Source: Atrichornis clamosus
Taxonomy: Eukaryota; Chordata; Aves; Passeriformes; Menuridae
Direction of reading: 5' to 3'
NCBI GenBank assembly: GCA_013400975.1
Contig: WBMZ01008643.1
Coordinates: 62,001-126,000, forward strand
DNA: 64,000 nt
The position numbers and the translations under genes are program-made. This document shows, one piece after another, positions 36,001-50,050 of this stretch (the first letter of the stretch is position 1; every line of letters starts with the position of its first letter). The notes below the pieces were generated by a model that ran no database searches, had not been told where the DNA came from, and was given only the letters and a program-made list of their open reading frames with translations.

Positions 36001-37909
36001 ACTGTTTATGCACTCCTTCCAAAGTACAGCTGGAGCCAAGCCAATTTACAATGTAGTTTCAGTACCTTACAAATACCTGTCAGTGAACTCCCAGCTCAAA
36101 ATACAGCTAATGACAACATGGTTACAAAAGTCTGCTTTTCTCTCTGCTAGCAAACAGGCATTTTTCATCCCAGGATTGTTCAGGCAGTGAAGGTATCAGC
36201 CATTCGATGGGATGCTGCTCTATGCAATTTGCAGTAAATTAATGAAAACAAAAGAAAAAACTTGCTTGTGACCACTCTCAGCAATCAGGACCATAATAAG
36301 AGGTCTTTTATAAAATTAATCAATCAAAAACTTATTTCTTAAATGGTAAAAGAAATGTCTAAATCCCACAAAAACCCCCGAGTACTAAGGACATGTTACA
36401 GGCTACCATTTATCAGATAAGAAAGTTTAATTATCACAAGAATCATAGGGAATCTGAATATTCACTACATGTCATCCTCAATGAATCATTTTCATTCAGC
36501 AAAAAAAAGTGAGATGTCTGTTTCAAAACATCTGTCAGGAGCCAGGCAGCAGAGCAATCCAAGGTGTCTGGTCTCAGTGCTTATTAGAAAGTCTGCAAAA
36601 GTAAGCCAGCCTGTGGGTGAAGCCCCATCGCACAGAAGCAGCCCATCAGCATCTACTCAGTCCATGCACAGCCCTGGAAGTCGGCAGGGACGCAGTGGGT
36701 GGATTGTGACTCCCAATCTGCAAACCAAAGCAGGGCATTCCTCAGCTTGGAAGAGGAGTTACACCAGCTGTGGCTTTTTCAGTGTTCTCAAAGAGAAGAA
36801 GGGAACTGGATGATAATATTCCAGAGCAGAAATCTTTTTTTTTTTCACTTTTTAAAAATACTCAGATGTGTAGTTACACACAGCTTCCCTGAGTTTACCC
36901 CTCCCTAGCCAGGCCCTTGGAGTGATAAGATGGGTGACAGAATAGCAAGAACAGCCGTGTGTTCAGTCCTTGTGTGACAGTGGCACCCAGACTCAATCAC
37001 CACGGCAAAACTTCCAGCTCACGCTCAGTTTCCCCATGTTCTCGGCAGGGTGCTGTGGACACAGCTGTATCACACCTCCACCCAACAACAATGTGCTGTG
37101 GTGCCTTGTACCCGTGGTCAAATAATGACTAAATTTAAACAGGAAGGGAGGTGCCAATAGGCAGAAAAAATAAGGCTTTCTTCTTTACACACACAGAGCT
37201 CTCTCTTCTCCCTCATCCCAAAGATTTCCTCAAACCTGCAAACATGCTTTTAATTGAAAAGTTTAAACCATCAATCACATAAAAGAGCTTGCCACATTCT
37301 GCACTGCCTACCACCTGTTTCTGAGGAAAAAATAGAAAGTACCAAAGGAGCATATGAATTGAATTGCATTGAAAATTTACTCAGTCAATCTTTCGGGACC
37401 AATTCTTGTCTCTCAGAACTGATTTCACTGCACTCTTTGTCTCGGTAATATAACCAGAAGTGTTTTCTTCCTTCTGGGAATTGAAATGCCTCCTGCTCTA
37501 ACCTGCACAGCAACTGAAAACATTGGGACTCTATTACCTACTGAGCAAAGTCCCAGCCATTAAAACCTTTCTATCCTCCATTGTGGCCCACTTCAGGGTA
37601 CCCTCTGTTCTGAACAGAAAAGGCAGCTGTTGGGCCCAGTAAAGCATTCCTTCACAGATGCTCAATCAAGTGTGTGCCAGAACCAGTCTGTCCCACTGTC
37701 CAGCAGTGAAAAGAGAAGATTGTGATGGGCCATAAAATAGCAGCCTTTGCACAGAGTTTGAACACCACAGCACTTAAATTTTTGCTGGTGTTTTACTCTA
37801 TTTCTGAAGAAAACCTGATTTTCTAGTAGCTAAAACCTTTAGTAAGGAACATGATTCTGGAGCTGCAGATTTTTGGTTTAAGGCACTAGTGAGAATGAGT
37901 CATTAGAAA
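33001..37909. other. Gene desert segment
   Basis: About 4.9 kb, AT-rich, with no supported exon, RNA gene or recognised repeat. A stretch around 34.9 kb (ATGCTAATTACCATTG) carries homeodomain/POU-type sites. Confidence 0.55.
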
Positions 37910-38242
37910 CATAGAACCCCAGAATGGCATGGATTGAAAGGGACCTTAAAGATTACCTCATTCCAATCTCCTGGACAAAAGAAGACACCTTGCACTAGAC
38001 CAGGTTGCTCAGGGCCCTATTCAGCCTGCCCTTCAACACTTTCAAGGATAAGGCATTCACAGCTGCTCTGGGCAACTTTTTCCAATGTCTCACCAAGGTC
38101 ACAGTAAAGAATTTCTTCCTTATAACAATTTTAAACCTATCCTCTTTCAGTTTAAAGTTGTTCCCCCTCACCTTATCACTACTTGATCTCATAAAAAGTC
38201 CCTCTTTGGCTTTCTTGTAGCCCCCCTTTATGTACTGGAAGG
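37910..38242 (-). repeat. CR1 3'-end fragment, minus orientation
   Basis: It begins on the plus strand with ATAGAACCCCAGAATGGCAT and 'gaaagggaccttaaagatta', then 'gaccaggttgctcagggccc' and 'ttcaacactttcaaggataa', the reverse of the CR1 3' region. An open 65-codon minus-strand stretch is a leftover of the ORF2 C-terminus. Confidence 0.92.
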
Positions 38243-41200
38243 CAAGTTAAAGCCAGGTGTGCAGGCAGGTGACACTTTGCCGTTAGTTCTCAGCTACCAG
38301 TATTTTTTCAAAGACATATCTTCTAACATGTTTGTATTGATCTTTGAAGTACAAGAAAACCCAGTTGACAAGAACCAGGCTTTCTTCCTGTCTTAAATAT
38401 TCCCTGCAAAGGATCTATTCCCAAACATCCTTGGTATCATTTCTTGCCTTTTCCTGATGCTTCTTTCAAGTCTTATTCTAGAAGATTGATTTGTCTGTAG
38501 TGTGGATGGGAAATCCTCCCATGTCCACTCTACACAAGCCTCTAGTCCAAGCAATTTCTCACCTGGCGCTACTGTGATCTATGGGAACAATATATATTGA
38601 TTAGTGGCTGGACATGAAACTGTGCAAGGCTGAAGGACGCTGCTTTTATTGAGAAGCAATTCCCTGCTTGCTCCGTTTTCCTGTTATGAGCTCCAGAAGC
38701 AGAGATTAATGACAGCCGTTCCACTTGTTTAAACAGCTGATGTCTCAGGCCTAGATCCCACCTGGGGCTCCCGTCTGGACAATAACAACAGACCATTTCT
38801 GAGCTAAGCAAAAAATCACTGTAAAAATCAACAAAGTTTTAGCTTCCAAGTTGGTAAAGAAAATAATTTCTTCAGGAGAAGAGAACCACTTGAAGGATAG
38901 AAAATGAGAGGCACTATGGGCAGCAACAGAATTTTTACTATAGTCCATTACTACTGAATTTTCATAGAGGCAGATTGCAAAATGCAGACATTGTTGGGGT
39001 GAGATGCAGCTGTTGGATATGAAGAGACACAATTGCCATAACTGTATGATGGATGTGTTCACAGTGAATGAAATGTAGAAAATGACAGGGTCTATGATAA
39101 TAAATGTGTAGATACAGAGGAAGGAGTTGGAAGGATGTAACAACCAAGAAGAATAGAAAAAAGCATATGGAGCTATTTTGAGCACCTAGAGCAAGTGTTT
39201 TTGACACAGAGAACGAAGAGGATATAGTCAACAGGCCAGCAAAGATGGACCATGGATTAAAACCAGTGCATTAAAGAAAGGTAACCTAGGAGCAAACTTG
39301 ACATTTCTTATTCCACACCAAAAGACCTGGATGAAAATACATATGGCCCAAAGAAAGAGACAGGTGGCCTTGCTTCTTCTTTGGCTCCAAGAGAAAGAGG
39401 CTGGCAATATCAATGAAAGACGTATAGATTGTGTTACTGCTTCATGTGCTACAGTTATTTTTTGTTTAGAGGACTTTAAGTTCCAAGATTCTTGTTGATA
39501 TATTTTACCAGTACAAAATAAATGTATTGAAAAAAGTGGTCAAGAATAATAGCTAGGTAAAAGGACTACTTGAAATATTCCAATAAGCGAGTACTGAGTT
39601 CATTGCTTTCTACTTCTTTAAAAGCTCCATAGTCAGGCTACTATAATGTATGTAGATTTTTTTAAAATGGAAAATTTCACATTTAACTCTCAAGTACAAT
39701 CAGAGAAATAAGAAATAGGTATCATGCAGCCACCAAGATTTCCAATTATATTTTCTTGCCTCATTCCACATGAAACATACCTGCTGAGCCTTGAGTTACA
39801 TTGCATACCATTGTTACTTCCCATAGCTGGTATTACCTTGCAAATATGGGGGAGTTTGGAGAGTGTTATTTGACTGCCATTTGTTTGACTAAGAAACAAA
39901 AAAGGAAAGGAAATAGCCCTCCACCCCTGCCATCACCACTTTGTCTGTCTCCATCTGTCATCCACACAGGCTCTGAGTGATTAAATTTAAAAGCATTTTC
40001 AGACATTGAGTGAGTACTGCTGAATCAGGAGAATCACAGTCTGCTCTCAGCAACAAGTTAATATTTTAAGCCTCATGTTAGTCAAGGGACTTTTACAGGT
40101 CCTTGATAAAAACCCAGCTGTTATTTTCAGACAACTAGCACCAGAAAAGAGGTCTTAGATCCCAGTTTCTGCACACTCAGTCTTTGGGTGGGAGCGATGA
40201 AGCAAATGCTATTTGTCTGCGGTGACCTGGTTTGTCTTCTTTTCCTTGTTTGGGTAAGAAAACTACTGAACCTCGCCAATCCACTGAGGAGGCTGGGCTG
40301 GCTCGGCACAGCCCCTCTGAGGTACTCAAAAGGACAAACACAAAAGTCTGGAGGGGGCTTTTTCTGCAAGGTGCTTTGGCCTCAGAGAGCTGCACTGCAG
40401 CCTGGCTGAGCTGCTGCTGCTGCTGTGAGGGAACCAAATGCTCCTGTCTGCTGACCTGATTGCACTATGCAGTGATGGTCCAGAATGACAAAGTGTAATT
40501 CTCAGTATTGACGACTTGATAAAGGCTGTCATTGCCTGGACTGCTTGGGAGATAAATAAAGATGGGAAGTTCTGCCTGGAAATTTTGTAGGTTTTATTTC
40601 TATGTCAAACAAAACCCTGGCTTTTGAGCTTAATTTCATACTGTTGCTTTGGGCTGTTGTGTAACTATCAGGCTTCCCTATGTGCCCCGACGAATCAAAG
40701 AGGTCACTTTGTAAAAATCAAATAATTTATCCAAAAATGCTGAAATTTTGAAATGTCAGATAAAGGGTTTTAAGGAGAGAAGGTGGTGGCAAGTTGCATA
40801 AACCTCACACGTATTCTGCTGAGAAAAACTTGACAGCAATTTCAGGTAAAGGAATCCTGCCTTTCAACTTCGGACTATGTGAAATAAAGCTCCATTGATC
40901 CCTCCTGGAACGCCTCACTAAATCTAGTTTGACTCTTCAAATAGCTCCTGATAAAATGGAGACTCACCTCCAGTGTAAGTCTTTAGCCACTCCTTTCCTT
41001 TTGCAAACAACACATAAATGTCAGAGTGGTTTTACTGACCTCAATAAATGCTTGCGGGCAAGTGAGGATGATCCCAGATACTGCCAATAGGAGCCATTAA
41101 GATTGATGTTATGTTTCCATGGACTCTGTCAGCTGGGAGAACCTCTGCAGTTTTGCAGTCTGGTGGTAAGATTGAGGCTGGTGATGTTCAGGCACGAGAC

Positions 41201-44200
41201 AGGCCTGAGTGAAGCATGGAGGGAAAGAACATGAGATTGTCTGCCTCTATTCCAGGTCTGGTAGGTGCTGAGCAACACTCGGCAGGCAGCTCCCATACAG
41301 TCAGGTGGGATGGTGACTGGAAAAAAGCAAAGTGAAAGGGCGAAACTGCAGAGATACTGTTCTGCTTCCTACTCAGTACCAGCCAACAGAGTCTGCTTAT
41401 TGCATGGTGATAATATGTTCTGCCCCAGGAAGGATTTTAGGAGCAGGAATGATTCTTTGCATGCCAGAATGCTCTGACTGCTTTCTTTAGAGTCCTGAGG
41501 GGCAAATTTATCTCTAACATGAGTCAATGGATTTTCACAAGAGATGAATAAACTCCACTCTCTTTTGTAAGAGGAATAAGAATGTTTCCAGCAGCTAGGC
41601 AAAAAAAAAAGTTATATGAAAGATCTGAAATCAAGCTCACACAGGGTATACTGTTTCTGAGTGGCGGATGCAAGCATCTTTCCCTGCTCTTTCCAGCAGC
41701 TTTCCCCCAAGGATGCTCCAGGTGTGCAGCTCCCATGTATTACAGGAATCCTCCCCTGGTAGGTGATGGGCTAGCAGAACAGCACGCACACACTGACTGG
41801 GTGAGGGCTGTGGTAAAGGGCATCTGATGGGAACATCGTGCATGCTGTCCAACTGCAAATTCTTTTGGGCATTTTAGAGATCATCAGGCTGTACAGCAAG
41901 GTATCCAGAGCATTGTGGCCATGTTCCTTCCAATGCTAGAGACAGAACCTACCTTGTAGCATTTATTACTTGCTCAGTTTCCTGGAGCTTACTTTCAAAG
42001 CCTCCACAGGTGAACTCCACTTTGTTAGTATGTTTCTAACATTGCCCTCTCATTTTGCATTTTCTACTGTACTTTACACAGACTACCAGAAGGAAGGTTT
42101 AACAGAAGGTGAGAAGACAGGATGCTGAGTCACATTTATTTATAATGAGGAGTCTGACCTCAGCTGGAGAGCAGTGACTGCTGTAGAGGGGTAGCATATG
42201 AACGTTGGTGCTTCAGAAACCTCAGATTATTTTTAATTTTCCATCCCAAGAACAGAAATCTCATAGTGCAGGTAGAATCTCTCTCTGAAGTTGCTAGACC
42301 ACATAGAATAGGTACACACATTTATAATGAAGGAATTTTGACCAGTGCTAAATAAAGTTGTATTCTGCTCTCAGTTACAGCAGTAAAAACTGAATGGAGT
42401 TCTGATGCCAGTGACATAATTTTGGATTTGTTCCTGAACACACCTGAAGTCCTCAGTCCTCCCTCCTTTATGTTGACAGGAACCTTCTACTGAGAGTTTG
42501 CATTGGTTTGTATCTCTCTTTTAATCTTTCTTTCAACATGTAAAATCCCAGACTCAAAGTAGAACTTAGAAGTAGTAGTCAAGAAACAGATGGATCCAAA
42601 GAAGATGTAGATCTCAAAGGATGATTTTGTCTATACAGATCTCAGCATACAAATGTTACTGAGCTTGGTGATGTCTTTCCCAAGTTTATTTCAAAGGTTT
42701 CCAGTACTCTGAGGAAAGCTGGCTTTGGTCACCTCTTCCTTTTTACATTGTATTCCCTTGCCATTCTTTGAAATGCTTCACTGTTTCACAGGAGCTTTTC
42801 TCAGTCTAAGATATTGTCTGCATCTTTCCATAGAGCACGGACACAGTAGAAACAATTACCGCTTCTTTCCATATCAGAGTGAAAATTACTTTGCAAGCAG
42901 CTGCACTTTGCTAGCCAGACTGTGGGTTTGACAGTCCTGAGGAGTGAAGCTTCCTGGGGAGCAGAGTTCTGTGTTGAAAAGCAGTGACTCTTCGGAAATC
43001 TGGAAAGAAAGTTTTCCCAGAGAGGCTTTCTCTTGCTGCATTTCATCTTTTGGGGAGCTCCAGCTATTTAATGTTTCATCCTTTCTCAATTTTTGTTGTT
43101 ATTTCAAAGCACAACTACTTCGGAGAAAGCATTCTTTAGGTTACTAAAGCATTAGAAGCATTCATTACTTCTTTAGGTTTTAATCTAATTTAAGTAAATT
43201 TCCTGATCACAACACACAAATGATATCATGTTTAGTGTATGATCATTTCAGGTTGTTTTCAAAGACTTCCAATATTTTGAGACTCTTCTCTTTCAGCCAT
43301 ATCTTCTTTCCTATTCTTTTTCTTTATACTTTATTTCCGTTGGTTCTCTATCATCACCAAATGCCATATTTTAATCTCTTTTGCATTGTCCCTTTCTCTA
43401 ATAGTGCCCTGAAGTCTGCTGTTGTCAAATCCCATATTCATTTTGGGTTTATTTTTAAACTCTCCTGAGATTTTGAACTTCAACCTCTCTGGTTCTATTT
43501 AAATGACTTTAATAAAGCCATCCACATATGAAAATGTGCTAAATGATTTATCTCAGTAGCATTATGCAGCTGCAGCACTTCCTTTCCCCTGACAGAGTCT
43601 CAAACCAACAGTCCCAAGAGGGCTACAGACAACCAAAATATAAACCCACATTTTGGGGAATGTGAACAGATGGAATTTTGTGAGCATGTTACTTGTAGGG
43701 AATGTTGTTGAGACTTTGGGATATATCTGTGTTTTAATTAATGTGGTTGTCCTACATTCTCTTCTGGGAGAAGGGCAAAAAAAGAGCAATTTTAATGGGC
43801 TCCCATAGGTTTTTTTTCCAGGTAAGTGATAATGTCCAGAGATAAAATTCAACAAATTAAGTCAAGAGGATCATAAAAAAAAGTCTAGTTAATGGATCTG
43901 AACAGGAAGCGTAGGTGATATATGTGGAGAAACTGTAGTAGAGACTTATAGATAGAACCCTGCTTTGTATTGGATTGAAAGGCACTCTTGGCAGTAGTAG
44001 GAAACAGGAAAGAGGTATCAATGTGAGAGTAGGAGATGCATGTGAATGGAAAGGTAAGAGAGTTTTTAATGATAAGGTCAAGAAAATAGGAAGTAAAAGA
44101 ATGAGAATGGTGATGTGTCTTGAATAAACTTTCGCGGAGCTCTGAAGATGAGGAAAACAGGAGTGAAGTTGATGCAAAGAAGGAGAATTAAGGTAGCGGA

Positions 44201-47200
44201 AGAGCACCATCTGTTTTTTTGTATGCTGGTTTATTTGAAACACATATTTTCACTTAGATTTTGGTTTATGTTTTCCTCAGATTTTCCAAGGTAAAATATT
44301 TTTCAACAGAAATTGGAACAGAATGATATTCTTTAAAAAATACTCTCCTTTTTAGCTGAGAAAAGGGAAGTTTCTGTAAATATTGTCACTGAAAACAGTA
44401 TGGATATATTTTTCCAACAGAGAAAAATGGCTTGAAATCCAGAAATAATTAAACCTTTCCAAGGAGTGAAGCAGAGTGCTTTATCTGTACAAGAGAAGAA
44501 AGAAATTGGAGCACTAGGAGTGGGACTTTGTGCTGGGTTTTGGGCATAGGTATATGGTCCTCTTGCTGACTGCAACTAAGCATTCAAAAGACCTTGCTCT
44601 TCAGTGGCAAGAGGACAAAGGTTGCAGTGCTTGAAAATGGAGACTTATTCTGTAGTTCACTTGGGAGAAACTTTTGGTTTTGAACCAAATGCCTCTCTAT
44701 GCAAGCTTTTGTTACCAAAGGGGTTAACCTGCCTGACCAGCAGGATTGATACACCTGAAAACAGACCACAGCACTTGTGGTTTGCGATGTCAGGTTCAAT
44801 ACTGGCATGCATAAAGTATTATTACCAGGCAGCTACTTGCTGATGTGGCTAATTGTTTGACTAACAAATTGTTTGCTCACAACAAAAGCGCAGAAATCAG
44901 AAGTAGGAGATGGAACAATCCTGGTGGCAAAGTAATAATTTATCCAAATCAGTCAGTTGGGTCTGTGTGAAGAATCAAGATCATAACTCATGTCTTAATT
45001 TGTTGTGTCTCTTTCAAAAACTGTTCTATTTTAATATATGTTTCTGTATAAAATATCTGATACATTTTGAAGTCAGTTTTCCATACTTTTAATTGCTGTT
45101 TATTATCTCTTTCTCTGATTCTAGTTCAGTGAAAATCTCAGGTATGTTAATCTGAACAAAGAAATTTAGCTTAAACACAGGAGTCAAACTTAACAAAATT
45201 GTGGCTGAAAAACAAGGTGTTAACATTGTCCACCTGCTGAAAAGCTCTTGCACTAGGTGCAAAATAAGTTTTCCCTCAGTCCTCTCTGTTCTGGTTAACC
45301 TTACTTTGTCTGGAGTGTCTCTATTCACTTCAAAAATAGAGAGGCAACATCTGCAAAATCCAGGTGTTCAGAGCCTTGGGAGTGAAGATGAGGTCGGTTG
45401 TTCCAGAAAGCAATCAAGGATTATGGAGGTCTCCATAAGCATCTTCTTTCCTTCTCCTTTGCCTGCCTTCCTATTGTTTAAACAGAGTTTCAGAATTTTA
45501 CAAAATTTTAATAATTGGGCATGATGTTTTTGAAGCAAGCTGTGGCTGACTAGAAGATTCATAGTGCCATCTATTCAGGCCCAAAACATATGATTAAGAT
45601 TCTTATGAAGCTTTTCCCACGAATTATATGATGCATTTGATGGGTCAAAGTCCTCAGAACTTAAATATTCTTGCTCATTCCTTGATTTTCTTCTGAATAG
45701 ACTGATTCTTAAATTTCCCCTTATTTACCTTCATTTTTCTATCTTCTTCTACAATTTCTACAGCAGTTGTGATTTGTTTTATGAACTACCTCTGTCTGGG
45801 CTGCTTCTGTCTAGAGTGCATTTTATTTTGACTTGCTGTGTTGCCTAAACCACTCCCTGTTCTTTGATGATATTAACAAATTGAGCCGCCTCACTGAATT
45901 GACTTTTGTCCTCATTTATTTCAGAGAGCCTTTTGAATTGAAGTTTCCAAACCCATCACAACTGCCATTGTAAATCAGGCTGACAGTCAATTACAACATG
46001 GACTATGTATTCAAACAAGGCCAGCTTTGAATGCTCAACTATTTCTAATATACTTACAGACCTGCAAGTGCTCTTCGTTTGCAGGACACAGGGATGCCCA
46101 CAGCATGTGAACTGCTGGTGCTGGGGTGTGGTCTAAAAAATCAGCAGAACTGCAAGAGAACTCAGAGGAGTTCAGTCAAAACAGTAAGAGAAGTGTTATC
46201 TGCCCCCCAAGAAATAATCCTTAGTTGGTGGGAATATTTTTTATTAAGCTTTATTGTAGCTGACAGAGAACAGACAGGCTCGGATGTACCAATGTGTATT
46301 TCAGAAACAACAGGGCACATATTGCCAATAGAGGCATTGAAGTATGTAGGAATATAGGAATAGTATATAGGAAGCTTGTGATGAAGAGATTCACAATAAC
46401 GCATCTTGCACCACTTTTAGTTTTAGTAGAAAAATATTGCAGCAAGACAGTTTGTGATATGGGCGTATGTGTCTGTGAGTAAACTCCAGTTAGCACTTGG
46501 CATAGTTTAATGCCTCTCCGTTTGGCAATTCATCTGGTGTTCTCCCTTCTGTTGCATTTCCCAGAATAAAGTTGAAGGAGCTATCTTCAAGTGTACAAAA
46601 AAGAGGGTGCTTGGGCTGCATGATGACTGTGTTCCTAACGCATAAGTAATGAAGGTAGTTCTGTTTGATTTACCATTCTGTTACGGTCACCAGCAATCTG
46701 CAGAAATGTGGAAGAAGCCCTGGCTGGGTAATTGCTACAGAAAGCATACCGTGGTACTCAGTATGGGCTTTCCTCATGAGAGCTATTCCAATGGGATGGT
46801 GTGTATAACTCTGTATAACCTTGTACTGAAAATGGTCTGACAAAAGCAAGAAAACCCACTCTTGCTTTTGGGAGGATGCAGTCAGTCTAGCCCAGGCATG
46901 GTGGGACATAGGAAATGAATATTCTGTGTGGGTCTCTCTGTCAGTCTTCCACTTTATGGTGCCAGTAAATTTGCTGACTTCGTTTGAGCAGTAATAAGAA
47001 TAATATACAGCAATCTAAAGAGAGAATGGTTTTGTGAGCTGATAGGAGAAAGAGAAGATTTAGTTTATAAAAACGTGACTGTTGAAGCAGTTGAGGAATA
47101 CCTTCTTGTCTTGTGAATCAACATATATTCTATGACTCAAAAACCTGGACTAGAAATAAAGACAAAAGTCACAGCTCACATGCTATGCTTATGTTACAAG

Positions 47201-47499
47201 GCACCCTCTCTCCCTTGCCTGCAGGAACTTTAACACGACAAGGCAAAGCACAGGAAATGATATTGTGAAGAGTGTACCAGAACAAGCAAGGAACAGGCCT
47301 GTCCCCATCTGCTTCTACGGCCCCTGCTGCTCTCCGGGAACATCCTGTCTCTGTGTTGGCTTAGTCTGGGGCAGAACAAAAATGAAAAAACACCATGGTG
47401 TTCAAACTTGATAAACTGCAGTATATGTAGGTAGTGAAATGGCAAAGTACAGCTTTTCAGGTGCTCTCCTGCTGATCTGTGTACCCTCTTCATCTCTGC
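38243..47499. other. Gene desert segment
   Basis: About 9.3 kb with only short chance ORFs on both strands. Pyrimidine-rich DNA occurs around 43.25-43.45 kb. I recognised no gene, repeat family or RNA here. Confidence 0.5.
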
Positions 47500-47539
47500 A
47501 CATCTCTTGCTGGCCCTGGCATCAAACTTGTAGGAGGAG

Positions 47540-48650
47540 GATGCATTGAGATTCCCCTCTCACACCAACTTTTTAAAAGCCCTATTCACCATCTTGGCAA
47601 GCTTCTGTGTGAAGATGCTCTTCCCTTTCTGTGACAACCCCCTCAGTAGACCAAGTTTCTCAAAGCAATTCTCATGCTCTCAGTAGCCAAACTCCTGGCT
47701 GTTGCATCAGTCCTGTAACCGTTTGTTGAATCTCCAGACTTGACTGACCCTTTCAAACTCCTTTCCTTTGATTAGAAGGATTGATGAAAAATCTACCAGT
47801 GTTCCAGAGTCCTTAACCACCATTCCCAGAGGTTTGTAATTCTTAATACACCTCAGACTGTTGCTGGCTGCATCACTGGCACCCACAAGAAGAAAGAGCA
47901 GTGAATAATAGACTGGACTGTACAAGGCTCAGTATTTTCTCAGTGACAATCCTGATATGAGCCTCTGGTAAGCAGCATACCTCTCTAGAGAGTGTGTCAG
48001 GTCATCATATGGGTGCCTACATAGCCCTCGGGGGAAGGTTGCCTACTTCTACCACCCAGTGGCTATTATTCTTTGTTGTGCTCGTTGTTACATGGGGAGC
48101 AGAGTGCTGCCTTAGCTCCAGAGTCTCTCCTGATGTGATGGATCTTTCCTCTTCAGCCTGCAGAGCCATCAAATGGTTCTACAAGGGCTCCTTGGGCTTC
48201 AGGGGAAGTTTTGTTCTCCTGCAAGTCCTTGCTGTTGCAAGCTTCCATTCTTTGGCATTACTGTCTCGCCTCCCTTCTGTGTGTGCCGGTGAGGGAGGTT
48301 TTGGCTGTTTGGCTGCGGGCTGTGAGTCCACTGCAGACTGTGCTTGGAACTGGCTATCCACCTCCTTCTCAGCCTCCCTAATGCTAACCAGCTTTCTCAC
48401 TGTCTCCTTACCACAACAGGTCCTCCAACTGGGCACACCTTTTGCAAGCAGGTCTGCTGCCTGTGCCTCCCCCGGGAGAAAGATCTTGGCAGTTCCTCCA
48501 GCCTGAGGTCTGCACTGCAGCTGCTGCCTTCAGCAGCTCCATCTGGGTGGAGACATCAGTCACTGCCAGGGTGACAGGGCTGCAGGTTCGGACCCCTGTA
48601 GCGGGAGCTGCAGACTTTATTCTCAGATGAGTGCCCACCATTCCGCCTTG
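47540..48650 (-). repeat. CR1 ORF1/esterase-like region remnant, minus orientation
   Basis: Minus-strand pieces follow the order of CR1 ORF1. First comes a CxxC segment (CKRCAQLEDLL, about 48.42 kb), then a charged stretch with 'IREAEKEVDSQ' (about 48.37 kb), then near 47.90-47.71 kb a segment with YYSLLFLLVGASDAAS and 'LVDFSSILLIKGKEFERVSQ'. That segment corresponds to the block around the GTND motif of the SGNH-esterase-like domain. The asparagine of that motif appears changed, and stops and frameshifts separate the pieces. It is therefore inactive. The plus-strand 170-codon frame over 47994-48506 is just its shadow. Confidence 0.75.
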
Positions 48651-49379
48651 AAGGTCAGAATGGTTTCCCAGTTGCTGGATTATGCATACTTCTCCACTTG
48701 TTCAGTGAAATTTACTTCAGCTGCTTCTTCTCCCAGTGAAGATGAGATTGGGAAACACTCTCCTTCGTGGCAGCTGGCTGCTTGTCTGTTGATAAGACTG
48801 AAGTGAAGCCACTAGTGTCACAAGAGGCATGATAACAAACTACCCTGCCAGCTACCTAGCATCACCCACCTATGGTGTGTAGCTCTTCATCTTTCACTCA
48901 GCTGTAACTTGAATTTGGGCCATATGTTCTGCTGAGTGAATGAAAGAGAGACTCACTCTTCTTGGACCAACAGTGGTTATTCCAAACTTGCTGCAGGTAG
49001 AAGTTGTACACTGCACATTTTATTCTGACAAGGTTATTGCAGGCAGTGCAGTCTGGTTATCAGAGTCAATTCTCAGGACAGGTGTCTATTCCATGCTTTG
49101 ATTGTGTCAGCAGCTCACCTAAAACCTTACAATGAGTTGTGTCAGGGCTAGGGATAGCATCCATAAATCCTCCCAGAACAGGAGACAAAGTCTCCTGCTA
49201 CTGCCCTTGCAGCAAATGCTGCAAAGAGAAGTAGTGGCCCTAGATCTGTCTCTAGTGTCGAAATATTTCTAGTGAAGTAGTGCCCATCACTGCAAAGGCT
49301 ATGCAATATGCTTTAAGCAGCTTCAAGGACCTATTGACTCTTCTTCTGACCCTGTTTTAAAAGAGAAACTTCAGACTTG
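48651..49379. other. Intergenic stretch between CR1 ORF1 remnant and LTR candidate
   Basis: No gene, RNA or recognised repeat seen in this 0.7 kb. Confidence 0.5.
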
Positions 49380-50050
49380 TGTCACGAGTGATAGTGGGAG
49401 CTTTGGACAAAGTTTATTAGAGAAGCCTAGCTGTTGAGCCAGAAGGTTCAGAGAGGACCCATTGCATTCTAAACACCTTCTCAGAGAGGAGCCTGGGGTG
49501 GCTGAACCCAATCTTAGCCTCAGAGTGTCAACGGCTTAAGTAACTTAGTCTTGAAGGATTAAAGATGGCAAATCAGATCTACTTATATAAAATGAATTAT
49601 TTATTATGACAAATGATTAGACAAAAGATATTAATCATAATTAATTACTACACAGTATAAAAGCTAAAACTACTAGTAGTGTATAGTATAGTATGGTACA
49701 TTATATCAAAGGAATTATATTAAATCTAGCAAAAAGAAACCATTATTAAGCAGAGATTGATGTAACTCACCATACCAATGCTCATGGGCAGATCTCTTTC
49801 ACTGAACCTCGAGGAATATCCTTGAAGGGATACTATCCTGCTTCAAGGGAGAAAACTTCATACACACACTCCAAGAAAGAATATGTTAGAAGAACCTATT
49901 ATATGAAAGCAGACTGGACTTTTACAGTGTAAAGTGATATGACTGCCAGTCATATGTCTCCAGGTCAGCCTGGCTGTTTATCTGCCAAATCTTTGCCTCA
50001 CTATCAGGATGCTAATTGGGAGTTGATGTGTTGGTTTTAGCAAAATTCAA
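49380..50050 (-). repeat. Possible solo LTR of an endogenous retrovirus, minus orientation
   Basis: The stretch has an LTR-like layout on the minus strand: an AATAAA signal at 49413-49418, a TATA-like TTTTATATAAG about 170 bases upstream at 49582-49592, and candidate TG...CA ends (TGTCACGAG at about 49380; ...TTCAACA near 50050). No viral coding sequence lies next to it. I could not confirm target-site duplications or a named family. Confidence 0.33.

Noticed and set aside
47994..48506. 170-codon plus-strand frame as a novel secreted or cysteine-rich protein
   Set aside because: It is antisense to CR1 ORF1 pieces on the minus strand and has no independent support.
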